Shown here piece after piece: positions 50,575 through 61,985 of a DNA stretch of 64,000 bases. Position 1 is the stretch's first letter. Each line of letters opens with the position of its first letter. The notes beneath the pieces are model-generated. The model saw only the letters and a program-made list of their open reading frames with translations. It was not told where the DNA came from and did not search any database. The DNA lies in assembly GCA_026874595.1 (NCBI GenBank), contig CM049317.1, forward strand, positions 53,957,618-54,021,617. The letters run 5' to 3'. Source of the stretch: Sipunculus nudus. Its lineage: Eukaryota > Annelida > Sipuncula > Golfingiida > Sipunculidae. A program made the position numbers and the translations under genes.

Positions 50575-51398
50575 GTGAGTACATTTAATTGACAAAATAA
50601 GATACATTAACTTTATAAAATGAATTGCACGAAGTTCTCCCCAGTGTGGTAAAATACTTGGCCTTTGGTTTGGGATTTTACTTTTGTGAGAGTGTGTGTG
50701 GGGGGGGGGGGGGGGATCGAGGGATGGATCTGTGGTCCTGATATTTTACAAATGGGCTAATTGCTATTTGTTCTTTTTATGTTTTAAGCAGAATAATCGT
50801 GTGAATTTTATATTAGTTTTAAAAAGAATAAAATAAAAAAAAATAAGTAAAAGAATAATTCGCTCACCAAGGTGATTTAGATTTATATTTTCACAGTTCC
50901 TGTTGGTTTCATAAAATTTTGTGAAAGACATATTCATATTCAAAATACAGTACTGAATTAAAATTATATATCAACTGTTTAATTGTTATAACCATGTTAT
51001 GTAAAAAATGTAGATTTTGTGATAATGGGTTTGATATATCTGTGTACACAGTGGAAATGGCACCTTGATAACATCAGCTGTTATTATGCAATTGTTTAAA
51101 AACGGGTATTACACCACATTACAGATTGCAGTAACCACACCATCTCGGATGTGTATTGTCAAGTCTCAATGAACAAAACGGCCAGCTGGAGCGAGGCCAA
51201 CGAAAGTTGTAGAGAGGCCGGAAATGACGTTGGCCTGCCTTGGGATCAGTCGGCTGAGGAACACAAACTTTTACTGAAAATCATGAAAAACTACAGTTGG
51301 AAGACAATTTCACTGGGTCTCAGAAGGGTACAACTGGCCAATTGGACGTGGACCAATGGAACATTAGGTGTCAAAATTAATCTACATGGAGATGACTA

Positions 51399-51492
<94 letters not shown>

Positions 51493-51710
51493 TGTATAAA
51501 CAGCCATGCTGGTTCATGTAGTGGCTGAGACTATGACGTGACGGTAGTGACGTCCTTTCGCTGGTTCCTATAAAAGTGTGCAAATACACAGAGGGGAAGG
51601 GAATCTGGCGTTGTCAAGTGGTAAGGCCAACAACCGGAAATCGGATGATCGTGAGTTTCCAACCGTCAGTGAACCAACTTTTCTGTGAATGCCATTTCCA
51701 TCTATATCTA

Positions 51711-51797
<87 letters not shown>

Positions 51798-54700
51798 TAT
51801 ATACTTTGTACCATGTTTTGTACTATGATGTAGTACCTACCATTCTGCGTCCAAAACAAAATTAAGCAACAACACCTATTGTAAATATATAAATATATAT
51901 ATATATATATATTAAAAAAACTGCCTTAATTCTATTAGTGTATTTAATTGTAGCCGCTGTTCCTAAGATCGGAAAATCAAGTGGATGTTGCGGGGTGTAT
52001 ACGCCGGCAGAACACGTTGTGAAAAGCGACTGTTTTACAAAAGATCCAACTAAGTATGGTTGCAAGCATAATGGTATGTCACTCTATTTATTTAATATAA
52101 TTCATTATTCAAGATATGATGATTAACAAAGTAGACACTGTTTACTAAAGGTCATAATCAATAATTATGGATTGATACAGTGTGCTCATGAAATCATTCA
52201 TATCGTCGAGATCGTTGATAAACTAAGTGTTCTAAATGTCAATATATAAATATTCAATCTATGTGTACCCTGCAGAAAACAGGAGGCTAATTAGAAAGTC
52301 AGTAAGCAAATATATACATAAGGTAAAAAATGGAAATAATATTGAAATATTTAACCCTTCTTTTCAATGGTATCGGCTTTAAAGTGTTACAAGACATTGG
52401 TGTGCTCTGTCAGGTACATGATAATATAACACAAGTATATCTTTCCCTGTCTCGAAAGGTGAAACTAATCTTACTATATAATCTCTGTTGAGAACAGGGT
52501 AAAGGATTTGTCCAATAATGGGAAAATTCCAAAGTGAATACAGTAATGATATTAATCAATAAAAATGTAAGACACAGATTAATTTCTGTGCTTACACAAT
52601 ATACAATTTATTTCTTTCTGACGAGTGACTTCATGTATTTAATTTCACAAATCATTATCGATAGTGTCAACAGAAAATAGTGAGTGTAGAAGAATAATGT
52701 ATCATTATAAGACTGATCGTGTCCTAGCTATGGAAGTTACTGAGTCTTTTGTAATCAAATTACAGTTTTGAGATGCTATAACAGGCTTTGTGTGGAATGA
52801 TATAATGACAATTAGAAATATGCATTGTAATGAATGCAAGTGTCCGCCATTCACTTATGTGACCCATATAACTTGGTTCAACGTGACCGTAGATTTGTGA
52901 TTTTTTACATTGACAACGTTCCTGGATCCGGCCTATGTGAATTACCACACAAAAATCTAATCGATTCGTTATTGGCCCTTTTTCGGAATGCACGGACGAT
53001 TTCATGAGAATCCGTCAAAGATTGCGCGATTTATAATGTGGACAATAACACAGAAACATAACCACACACACGGACTGGGATGAACGTATACCCTTCTGAA
53101 GGAGCCAATAACTGGATTTTTTTTATAAACCGGATGTGACTACCATAAACGCTTCCAGCATGTGCACTCCTTACAAAACCTGCATTTTTGAATGTCTGTA
53201 TCGTATCAGTACGTAATTTAATCCTTAATATCCTTCACCTTTCACGTTACCAGATTCCGTTTGTCCTGAGACTGTCCCACGATACAACTGCGTCCTTATT
53301 GATGGTGTTGCCATTACAATTCACGACGGTGTGTACGACTGGTTCACGGCCAGAGCCTTGTGCAAAACATTTGGAGCTCAGTTGGTGTCAATTGATAAAA
53401 CTCAGTTTGACAGGTTTAATGAATTATTGGGGCAACAAGGAAAAGGAGTATTCGTAGGACTGAACAAAGAAGATTGGTTCTTCATTGACCCAAATGGAAG
53501 TAAATTAAGAATAATAATACGTTCAAAAATTTCATATATATTTTTTCCTCTGAAAACTTTTTAAGCGACATAGAAACGAATGCTTGTGTACATGTACACA
53601 ATACTAAACGACTCATTATTTATTAACAGAAATGTGTTTCAATTTCTTATCATCGGTTGTTTTATGTATAAATAAATGTATATAGGAGATATTAAGCTAA
53701 ACAGAGAAATGGTCCTGTTTATGATTGTCGGAAAATACATGCAAGCATCAGCAACACGGGTATGACAGAAATATATTGGAACATCTATGTGTTATCAAGT
53801 AAACAAAGCTGCTCAATCCCGAGTATCTCGAGCATCGATGCCATTTGTTATAAGTCTGTAATATATGTAAAGCCTTATTATGAAATAACACGGATGCCAA
53901 TATCGTTGTTTATAGAGTTCTTTTGTTTTACGTACACCTTTTTCTCAGGTGCAGCTACCATAAAGACCGTGTTTTGGGATAAACAACTCGATGCTTCCAC
54001 AGACAGTGACTGTGCTGTTTTGAACCTGACCACCAAAATGTGGAATCCAGTCAGCTGCTCCTCTCAACATCCATTCATCTGCCAAATCTGTGAGCCTGAG
54101 TGGTTATAATCATTGTATTTTGTGCTGTTATAGAAGCAAAATGAGACAAATGAATTAAGACGAATACATTGTACATTTTCAAACAATTTATGACTATAGT
54201 AAAAGTCAAAAACAGTCTTTGATGCTTCGATTTATCTTATATAAACATCATATATATATAGTGAATTTTAATGTGTTTATATAGGCAGAAACAGTCGGGG
54301 GTCTTGAAATAAATCCCTTACATCACTTGTTTCTTTATCCATCTAGTCCTGCCTAAGTGGTACCTTGACTGCACGTTTTGTGGACATCCATTTACCTATA
54401 AAATATTCCAGTTATTTCTGTTTCTAGTAAGTCCCATGTATGAGACAGCTTACATCTGCTTATACAGTAAAATCCTCGGCTAAAGGCCATCTCAGTTTAA
54501 CGACCACCTCAAAATAACGACCAATTTGTTCTGATTCCGATCTTTTTCCCTATTTATATCAGACCACGCTTTAGACGAACACCTGGAATTTGCCTCCATT
54601 TTTTCGAGGTTCTATTTGTGGTCGTCATGTCGACGTTTCGCTCTATTTAGCTTAGCATGCGTATCAAATGCAAGAAAACTATTATTACTTGTTTAATACA

Positions 54701-57700
54701 ATATACATTTTTGTTGTGTTAGTGATTTGGAATTTATTTGTCGCCACATTGTCTTTTTTATCCTGTGTATATGAACATCAAACATAATTTAATTTAACAG
54801 TTAAAACTACAGACGGCATGGAGCCAGTTCCTGTCAAGAACCAAACTTGCATAAAATACAACACCAGCCCAGTTACTATTCCAGCCCGACCGGGCATGGA
54901 AAAAGGTAAGCCAACAAAGCAATGTTTTGTCCCCATTAAGTGTTATAATATACGTATAGAGTTAGTAGAATACTATGGTTGGCTTCATTTGGATTTTTCT
55001 TATACGTGGGATGAATTTTTACGATCGCATCAGAAAAAATAAAAATACAGCAGTATTTGTTTATAAAAATAAGAGATAATAATAAATTCCACACTATCTA
55101 ACGATTTTCTGTTACAATCATTTTTATTATGGCGTGTTTATAGTGAATATATCCCCAATGATGACGATGTAATTAATGCGCGTTTGCAAGGACCGGTTCA
55201 AATATTAAGCACAGATTAGGCTGCTGCTGATTAACACGTCATGTTTCTAGAGTTTAATAACTAATCCGTTAAGTACAGATGCATCACCCGATCTTGTTCT
55301 TCTAAGTAAATAGGTCATTTTATTATTATTATTATAATATTTTTTTTTACTATCATTATTATTATTACATGTATTATCATTATTATTATTTTATTATTAT
55401 CATTATTATTATTGTTATGATTATATATATTGTCACATGTATCTGTTTATTATGCGCTTGGCGTTCTGATTCGTGATAGGCTCAAGCCCTGGGCGTTGCT
55501 ATGGGAACCGTACTTGTTAAACCCTGGGTTGTAGAGACACAGCGCTCGTTGTAGTCTAGAATTTTCTGGTCTGTACATGCGCAATGGGCGCGTGTATTTT
55601 TGTAGTCTAGAGGGTTCCAAAATGGAAGGTTCTTGGCTTCAGGTGAAAAAGCTATAAACAGGGGCTGTGTTTAGAGCCGGCGGAGAGAAAAATACCAGTG
55701 AACACAGAAGAGTGTGACTCTCTCGTCAGTTTTTTGGGACCTTTCCGATAATTTCAGAATTTACAGATATTCTACGGATTTTATACAGATTTTATATACG
55801 GATTGTCTTCGGTTTCCCTATGGGATTATTACCAGAACTTCACATCTGGACTACAACAGATTGTTATTGAGATTAAATCAGAGCATTCTCTGAAAAGATT
55901 TACATGAACTAATCATCTGGATTATCTGGGTTAAAGGACTCTTGTTGAGCTGTGACAGTGATGGTAAACCAGAAATCCTAGGATCTGGACTATGGTACTG
56001 CACATTTTTATTATTGTTATACTGTGTAATTGTATTGATTTAATGTATTGTAATGTGAGGATTGTTCTAAGAATAAATTATAATTATTTGTTAACAAAAA
56101 CCACTGAATTCTTTATTCATTCCCCTTGACATTTCACACTGCCTAGTGTTGCGGAATTTGATTTTTTTTATCTCCGTAACAAAATGTGTTCTCCTCACGA
56201 TTACATGATCTGTTTTTATTAGGTTTCGTAACAATATAAACATGTGTTCATGGGTGAAAATTTAAACTTCATGAAGTGAAAAATAATCAGTCAGTTATAA
56301 AATTCAAATGTTGGTGTCCCATTCAAAATAAATCCTATTGTCTGTAATTTTCTAATTTTAAAAGTATTACACATTTACCAGTTGTACCTCAGCCATTTTT
56401 ACCTGAGCAACTATTTAGCAAAGCCTTTTTCTACACTTGCTATTTTTACCTCAGCCATTTTTGTCTGAACCATTTTACCGGTTACGGGTGAAGTAAAGTA
56501 GAGGGCTAGATCATAGTATGGTCACCCTAATAGTTGATGATAAAGTAACAGGTTAAAACGTCAAGTAATAGTAATATTTATAGCCAAAGATTAAAAAATA
56601 TGTTGTTTTTATATTAATAGTAAGAGTATAAGTAACAACTGGATCAATAAGTAATAAAAAATAGTAATTGAAATAGAAACCATGTAATAGGACCCAACCT
56701 AAAAACAACCTTGACATAACGTGAAAACTTAAACTTAAGATAAGATTTAATAATTAAAACGATTAAATTTTATATATTATTATTATGTATTTTTATGTAT
56801 TTCTTACTATTTTCTTATACAATTGCTTTATTCTCCATCCCGCCGGGTTTATAGATAAATTTCGTAAAGTGCTATATAGTTTACCTTTTAAGGAACCAGG
56901 GATCAAAGTAACACTTTAACCTTGAAAACCCTCACACAAGATGGTCCCAATCCCCAAGCAATCGAAAATTCTTCATTTATTTCTATGGTGGTCTTATTCA
57001 CAATGGAATTTTGCCCATTATTGCTTTATTCCTGTATGAGTTTTAGTTAGATCTCGAACACCGCTTTCCAAAAAAATCAAAAGTCAGTATATTCACCTTG
57101 AATCCATTGCAGACAATGTACAGTATAGCATCCTGATGGGTGGGCTGGTCGTCCTATTTCTAGTAGCCTCTACTGCCGTCATCAGCTGCTCCTTGGGCTA
57201 CTCCATTGGGAGGAGGAAAACGCTGAAGTAAGCATCTTGTGATTTAATATAAAAGCAGAAATTCGCATTCTAAAAAATGCAAGCCTCTATCATGTTAGAC
57301 TAGTACCTCGAACTATGACGGCCCGGTGCGCCCAGCATCGGTTCTTTACAGCAATGGATACCAGTCTACCCGCGTTGTGACATGCTCCCTCAATCCTGTT
57401 TGCGTTCACTTATTCGGCCTAGTTACCCAGTTTCATTTATGTAGAAGTGAATGTACTCTTGTAGTACTAATTGATAATGTTCTTGGAACCGGAATATGTG
57501 CCAGATGCACACCAATCTAATCGATTCCGCAATGGACCATTCCCGAAATTCCCTTGAAATTTTATTAGATACAGCTCCTGAGTAAGGTTGTGAACAAACA
57601 CACACACTAGCAGACACGCCAATGAACCCATACCACCCCCACGCCCATCCATCCCCATGGAGGCAACAGGAACCCTATACATCATGGCCTTGATGAGCAT

Positions 57701-59282
57701 ATCCTGTGAGACAATGACCTATTGGTCCATTGGGAATTACAGGTCCAGGACAAAGGACAAAAACGGTGATGGGTTATACAAGGAATTTAATTTGAATATC
57801 CGTGTAAACCAAAGCAGGTAGTTACATGTTATTTCTTAGTAGATTCATATTGGGCTAGCTGCAGTGAACCTTAAGAACTATTATATTAAGTTAAGTTTAC
57901 GAAAAAGATCCCTGATAAGAGAAATGTATACGTGAGGCACAATGTAAATATAAACATTTGTTCGGCCACACTAAGAATTTTTATGAAACTTTTGACGGAT
58001 AAGGAAAAACATGCTAGTGCAAACATTTATGTAGACTGGCCGAGTCGATTCAGTGGTTAAGACTTAATTCCTCCCAAACTTGCTCTCGCTGTTTCGCAGT
58101 GTAGAACAGGAACTTCCATATCGCGGCATTTATAATACTAAATTACGGCTGTCTGACCGATTAGGTCATCGATAAGAGATGAAACTGAGTTACATCTATC
58201 AATACATGGAAAGGACATTTAATTTTACGCATTTTTGTAGCAAAGCTAACTACTAAAGCCCCGGCACAGGCTAAAGTTTATTATTTGTGCTTTGATAACT
58301 GCATGATTGACGGGTGACCAGACAAAACGTGGCTTGTATATTAACATATACATCATACGCACTTATTATGGATCAGATGTATGCTTTGGTGTATAACATT
58401 TATATAAATTTAAATATTTATACAAACCGCAGGTATTAATTATTTCATATGATTTACTACTGATTGGAAAGAAAACCATTGTAACATATACTGTGTTGCT
58501 TTTTACATTGAATACAAATAATATGTTGCTTTATTACATTGAATATACTGGTTTGCCGGTAATTAGTTTCTAAGAATGTTACCTTGGTAAATTAAAATTA
58601 CCTTTTTTATGAAAAACGTTCTGCAAACAAAACACCAATCGTTGAATTATTTTGAATATATTACTATCTACTTTTCCTCAGCAGGGACCATGCGAAATTG
58701 GAAACGGAGGACGAGAGGTCGATAGACGCGCCGGCCGCGGTTCGTTTTCCTGAACAAGTTGCTTCAAATTCAGCATCAATTGATAACGAAATGGGACTTT
58801 ACTCAGAAATTAAAGTTAATCAATGGGATGGAGCTGTAAAATACAAGACTGAGACATACGCCGAGGTAGGACCAAGAGGAAACGAGATTACTAAAACCAA
58901 TGTATGCAAGAGGAGTTCACGTGACAGGGGATCAGCAGCTGTGGTTGGCACGTCTTCCTGTGAAGGAGGACAAATCAAAAAGCTCTACGCCCAAGCAAAT
59001 AAAAACGGACATCGAAGTAAACTGGATGAAAGGGAGGCCGAGGGAGAGAGCAAATATTCTTTTGCGGGCTTACCAACAACTATGCAGACACTGGAGCAGC
59101 AAGAATCCGGAAGTGAAATATCCAAACTACAAGCCTCCAATGATGTTGTACCGGAACATCTCATTTATGCTATTAATAACGATGAATCTGGTCACAAAGA
59201 TGCCGGTACTTCAGGTGTAGATGCGTCATATGCAGAAAATGAGATTTTGATACCTAATCCCATCTACATATCTGCTACCTGA
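50466..59282 (+). CDS. Gene D: two-CTLD receptor with tyrosine-motif tail, paralogue of B
   Basis: Exons are 50466-50574, 51125-51367, 51954-52073, 53254-53499, 53949-54089, 54801-54905, 57113-57227 and 58685-59282 (1,677 nt, 558 aa). Exon order, lengths and phases match gene B nearly exactly: leader, CTLD1, CTLD2, stalk, transmembrane helix and tail. Both CTLDs keep six Cys and lack EPN/QPD and WND motifs. The tail shares YSEI, YAEV, YAQA and the last 13 residues with B; the middle is more divergent. The reading frame is intact throughout, so the copy appears functional. The surrounding segmental duplication includes introns and 3' flank. Likely a type I surface receptor with phosphotyrosine signalling (inference from motifs). 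Confidence 0.85.
51125..51367 (+). CDS. Gene D exon 2, first half of CTLD1
   Basis: 243 nt, the same length as in B. DVYCQVSMN, WSEANESCREAG, ISLGLRR and WTWTNGT mark the fold. Six sequons are kept (NHT, NKT, NES, NYS, NWT, NGT). The donor gtgtca is weak and is followed within 35 nt by a CT/AT microsatellite. Confidence 0.85.
51400..51490. repeat. (CT)n(AT)n compound microsatellite
   Basis: A CT run of about 45 bp joins an AT run of about 45 bp, 33 bp after the weak donor of gene D exon 2. Confidence 0.95.
51590..51700 (+). mobile_element. tRNA-like SINE head in gene D intron 2
   Basis: GTTGTCAAGTGGTAAGGC (box A-like) and GTGAGTTTCCAACC (box B-like) are spaced as in a tRNA. The segment is enclosed by AT microsatellites on both sides, and gene B intron 2 lacks it. 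Confidence 0.45.
51710..51794. repeat. (AT)n microsatellite in gene D intron 2
   Basis: An AT run with one interruption, close to a SINE head and to the third exon of gene D. Confidence 0.95.
51954..52073 (+). CDS. Gene D exon 3, second half of CTLD1
   Basis: 120 nt after taattgtag. It encodes CCGVYTPAEHVVKSDCF and YGCKHN. The common YVC is YGC here. Confidence 0.85.
52825..53085 (+). repeat. Dispersed repeat copy in gene D intron 3
   Basis: AATGCAAGTGTCCGCCATTC, AAAATCTAATCGATTCG and a terminal ACACACACGGAC tract. Gene B intron 3 is about 650 bp shorter and shows no such copy, so this one is probably younger than the duplication. Confidence 0.6.
53254..53499 (+). CDS. Gene D exon 4, first half of CTLD2
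   Basis: 246 nt. VCPETVPRYNC, DWFTARALC, GAQLVSIDKTQF and FVGLNKEDWFF align to B with one extra codon at the start and two in the middle. Confidence 0.88.
53949..54089 (+). CDS. Gene D exon 5, second half of CTLD2
   Basis: 141 nt after ttctcag. VFWDKQL, DCAVLNL, MWNPVSC and HPFICQI are near-identical to B. Confidence 0.88.
54465..54655. mobile_element. Short MITE in gene D intron 5
   Basis: Paralogous to 23925-24115. The left end ACAGTAAAATCC is kept and the right end is eroded. Confidence 0.5.
54801..54905 (+). CDS. Gene D exon 6, stalk
   Basis: 105 nt, the same length and splice context (aatttaacag, gtaagc) as B. It encodes EPVPVKNQTC and TSPVTIPARPG. Confidence 0.8.
55436..56150 (+). 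mobile_element. LTR-like element, copy 3
   Basis: It starts TGTCACATG, has CTATAAACAGGGGCTGTGTT and AGAGCCGGCGGAGAG, and ends after TTGACATTTCACACTGCC. It lies within gene D intron 6 in sense orientation; gene B lacks it. Its promoter-like TATA could drive a transcript into the membrane and tail exons. Confidence 0.75.
57113..57227 (+). CDS. Gene D exon 7, transmembrane helix
   Basis: 115 nt after ccattgcag, ending in phase 2. ILMGGLVVLFLVASTAVISC is identical to B, followed by GYSIGRRKTLK. Confidence 0.88.
58685..59282 (+). CDS. Gene D exon 8, cytoplasmic tail
   Basis: About 198 aa to TGA 59280-59282. YSEI, KYKTE, YAEV, YAQA, KYSFA, SYAENEI and PIYISAT occur in the same order as B, and one extra tyrosine (LIYAI) is unique to D. 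The first and last thirds are better conserved than the middle. Confidence 0.88.
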
Positions 59283-59534
59283 GATTTTCTAACGACACTT
59301 GAACTGTGCTTGCATGACGTGAATTTTAGTTGCCTCCCTTATTAGCGCCATTTCGACCCACTGACAATAGATAGCCTACAACTAGCGCACCCACTGTCAG
59401 AGTGCAATTACAGCCTTCAAAGAGAAATGCACTTTAAGGCTCTATGAGGATGCAAATATTTTTTTCGTCATTTTCGACAAAGCTCATTGCCTAACAAATC
59501 AAAAGTTGACTATACTTTCTAACATTAAATGTCA

Positions 59535-60477
59535 CACCGCCGGGCATGTGAACGTCCAGGTTCTTTTCAAACAGTCAAACCAAGTGGCTGGCCACAAACA
59601 CACGTCCTTATAAAAACTCTATAACTGGTGTAAAAAAATCAAAATGTAATAAGAACGAATGAAGTTACATAACTCTGTGAGGCATAGCACCAACAATCAC
59701 TGATGAAATGCACAATAAAACACCGAGTCCTTTAAAATACTACACAAGGTATAATCCTTGTTGACAATTAACCGGGTCATATGACTGATGCCCGAAAGTG
59801 GTCCGGATTCGTTCTACAGATACACACAGAGCAGCCCTGGTACAAGTACACGAACACAAGGTTGTAGATAGGGCCTTCTCACAACTGATTCTTGCAGCAT
59901 TATATCCGTTTTAACGTACGTATTCACTGTTCTTGAACCGCGCGAAGAATGTTCTTGTTGTGCTCAAAGGCTCCCACAGCCGAAGTGAACTGTGATCATC
60001 CAGCACTACGTAGTTACGCGTCTCAATAAAGTCCTAGGTCTGTTCCTGGAAGCACCCCACACGAGTATCACATCGACAGAATGCCAGTCCTTCGGAATAA
60101 AGCGACACTATCTCTGAAGTCCTTTACAGAGAACACAACACGATCTTCCCAAGACACTAACTGTCATCACAGATAGACGCAATCTCTCAGCTATATGCGA
60201 CTGCTGACGTCACAACTCCGTCTTGCTTCTTGTCCAATCACCACTTTCATCCACGTTGAATGTCTATCATATACATGAATCGTAATGTTGTTACGCCTCG
60301 TGAGATGACCCTGTGAGAAAATTAACCTAAAGACGAGTTGATGCTTTGAAGTCTATACCAGACAGTAAATATAATTGAGATCACCTCACAGAGTCGTCTC
60401 ACTAGGATTTAAGCTGCATCGACAGTAACATCATAAGGAGGCAGGTGTGCCTACTGACTAGCAAACTGCTTTGAAAT
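59535..60477. mobile_element. Second LTR-like repeat family, copy downstream of gene D
   Basis: CGTCCAGGTTCTTTTC and ACACCGAGTCC match 24535-25240. It interrupts the duplicated 3' flank: homology to the B block resumes at ATTGACTTTAAATGAAACAC (60477). Confidence 0.5.
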
Positions 60478-61716
60478 TGACTTTAAATGAAACACGTGCT
60501 CTCATAACTCATGTTCCCACACAAATATTTAAACATAATACTCTATACTCATATACAATAAACTAGCAAAACAATCATTCGGTCATTCTCTATGCTCATA
60601 TATACCTAAGTCATACCTAAGTCACCGTCCTCTGATGACAATTACTGAGTCGGATATCCATACCAAATCAATCTTTAAGTGTACTTCTTAATGATAATTA
60701 CCATGAGCGAGAACACCTCATTTTTTCTTATTTATTTGTTAATATTCATATGTTAACGCGTTTTCTGCTACGACGACTGATAAAGGGAGACCACTATTAT
60801 ACTACCAGTGGATAATATACCTGCTGTTACATAGATGGATATGCAGGATATGGGGTTGTCACTTTCTCCTATGTTTTCCAAAATATACATTACGTTTTTA
60901 CTCATTTGTCTTTAAGGGAAATCATAGCCATTTCTATTTGTGTATAAACCATTGAAATGTGAACTGAGGAAGGTTCGCTTTTCAGTCATTGTATTTACAT
61001 GTTTTCTCCGCATCGGCTCGGGGAGACGGTATTTTCTACCAGGAATTTACATCTCGCAGCAGTTTATTTCCTAACAGTACCATGTTTTAATGAACGCAGC
61101 TGCTCAGGAAAGTAGAGGGTTGGATATTAGGTGAACATTTTTTAATTAACTTTGAAGCATCAGGTATATAAAAATATGTAAATGTTGCAAAGCGCCGACA
61201 TACGGTATGGAAAAAGATAAGGGCCTGCTGGTTAGATAAAAACATTATTAAAAAGTAACTTGACCAAAAACACAGTGTATCATTTCACCTGTTAACTTCA
61301 TGTTTTTTCTTTGGACTGCAAGGATGTGCGGTAGAAAAGTTTAACATTATACATGTAACCTGTACATGATGCATGAAGTTTCATATTTAGTGTCCTTGGG
61401 ACTGATCCATGGTGACGATCCCTTTAGCCGAAGAGACTAGGTCCTGTATAAAATATAAAAATATCTTTATAAGCTCATGCTCTTGGAGAATTTGCACAAA
61501 TATCGGTCCAGGGTAGTAGCGTGATACTAGAAAGTAAACACTTAAATATTATGATTATGGATAATATAGTTCCAATATACAAGTGAACCACATGGAACCC
61601 ACCTGTTGTTTGCCGCCCTTATTTATAATGGTAGCTTAACTGAATTTCATTATGGTTTCGGACTATTTGACAGGACATAGTCACACGCGTCCTTTAATTT
61701 TATATCCTGGTGTTAA

Positions 61717-61985
61717 CCAGGCCCGGCGACCACTGCAATCACGGTCCTAGATGTGTAAACGTCCCGATGGCGGGGTTTTACCGCCGAGGAACCCCTAAAA
61801 AAGCGCCAGTTAAGACGGCAATTGAACACGGCCTTTCCATTAAGCCTGCGGAGTGCTCACTATGGGTGGAGGCCGACAGTGAAAAATCTCACCGTTTCGG
61901 CTAAGATTCAAACTCAAGAGCTCCCGGGTTTCAGTCCTGTGGTTTACCCCTGAGCCACAGAAGCCAGTTCCACTTATAACCTTTT
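61717..61985 (-). mobile_element. tRNA-derived SINE, D block
   Basis: Paralogous copy of the SINE at 32117-32395. It has the same head and body with many substitutions, at the matching distance from the gene D tail exon. Confidence 0.6.
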
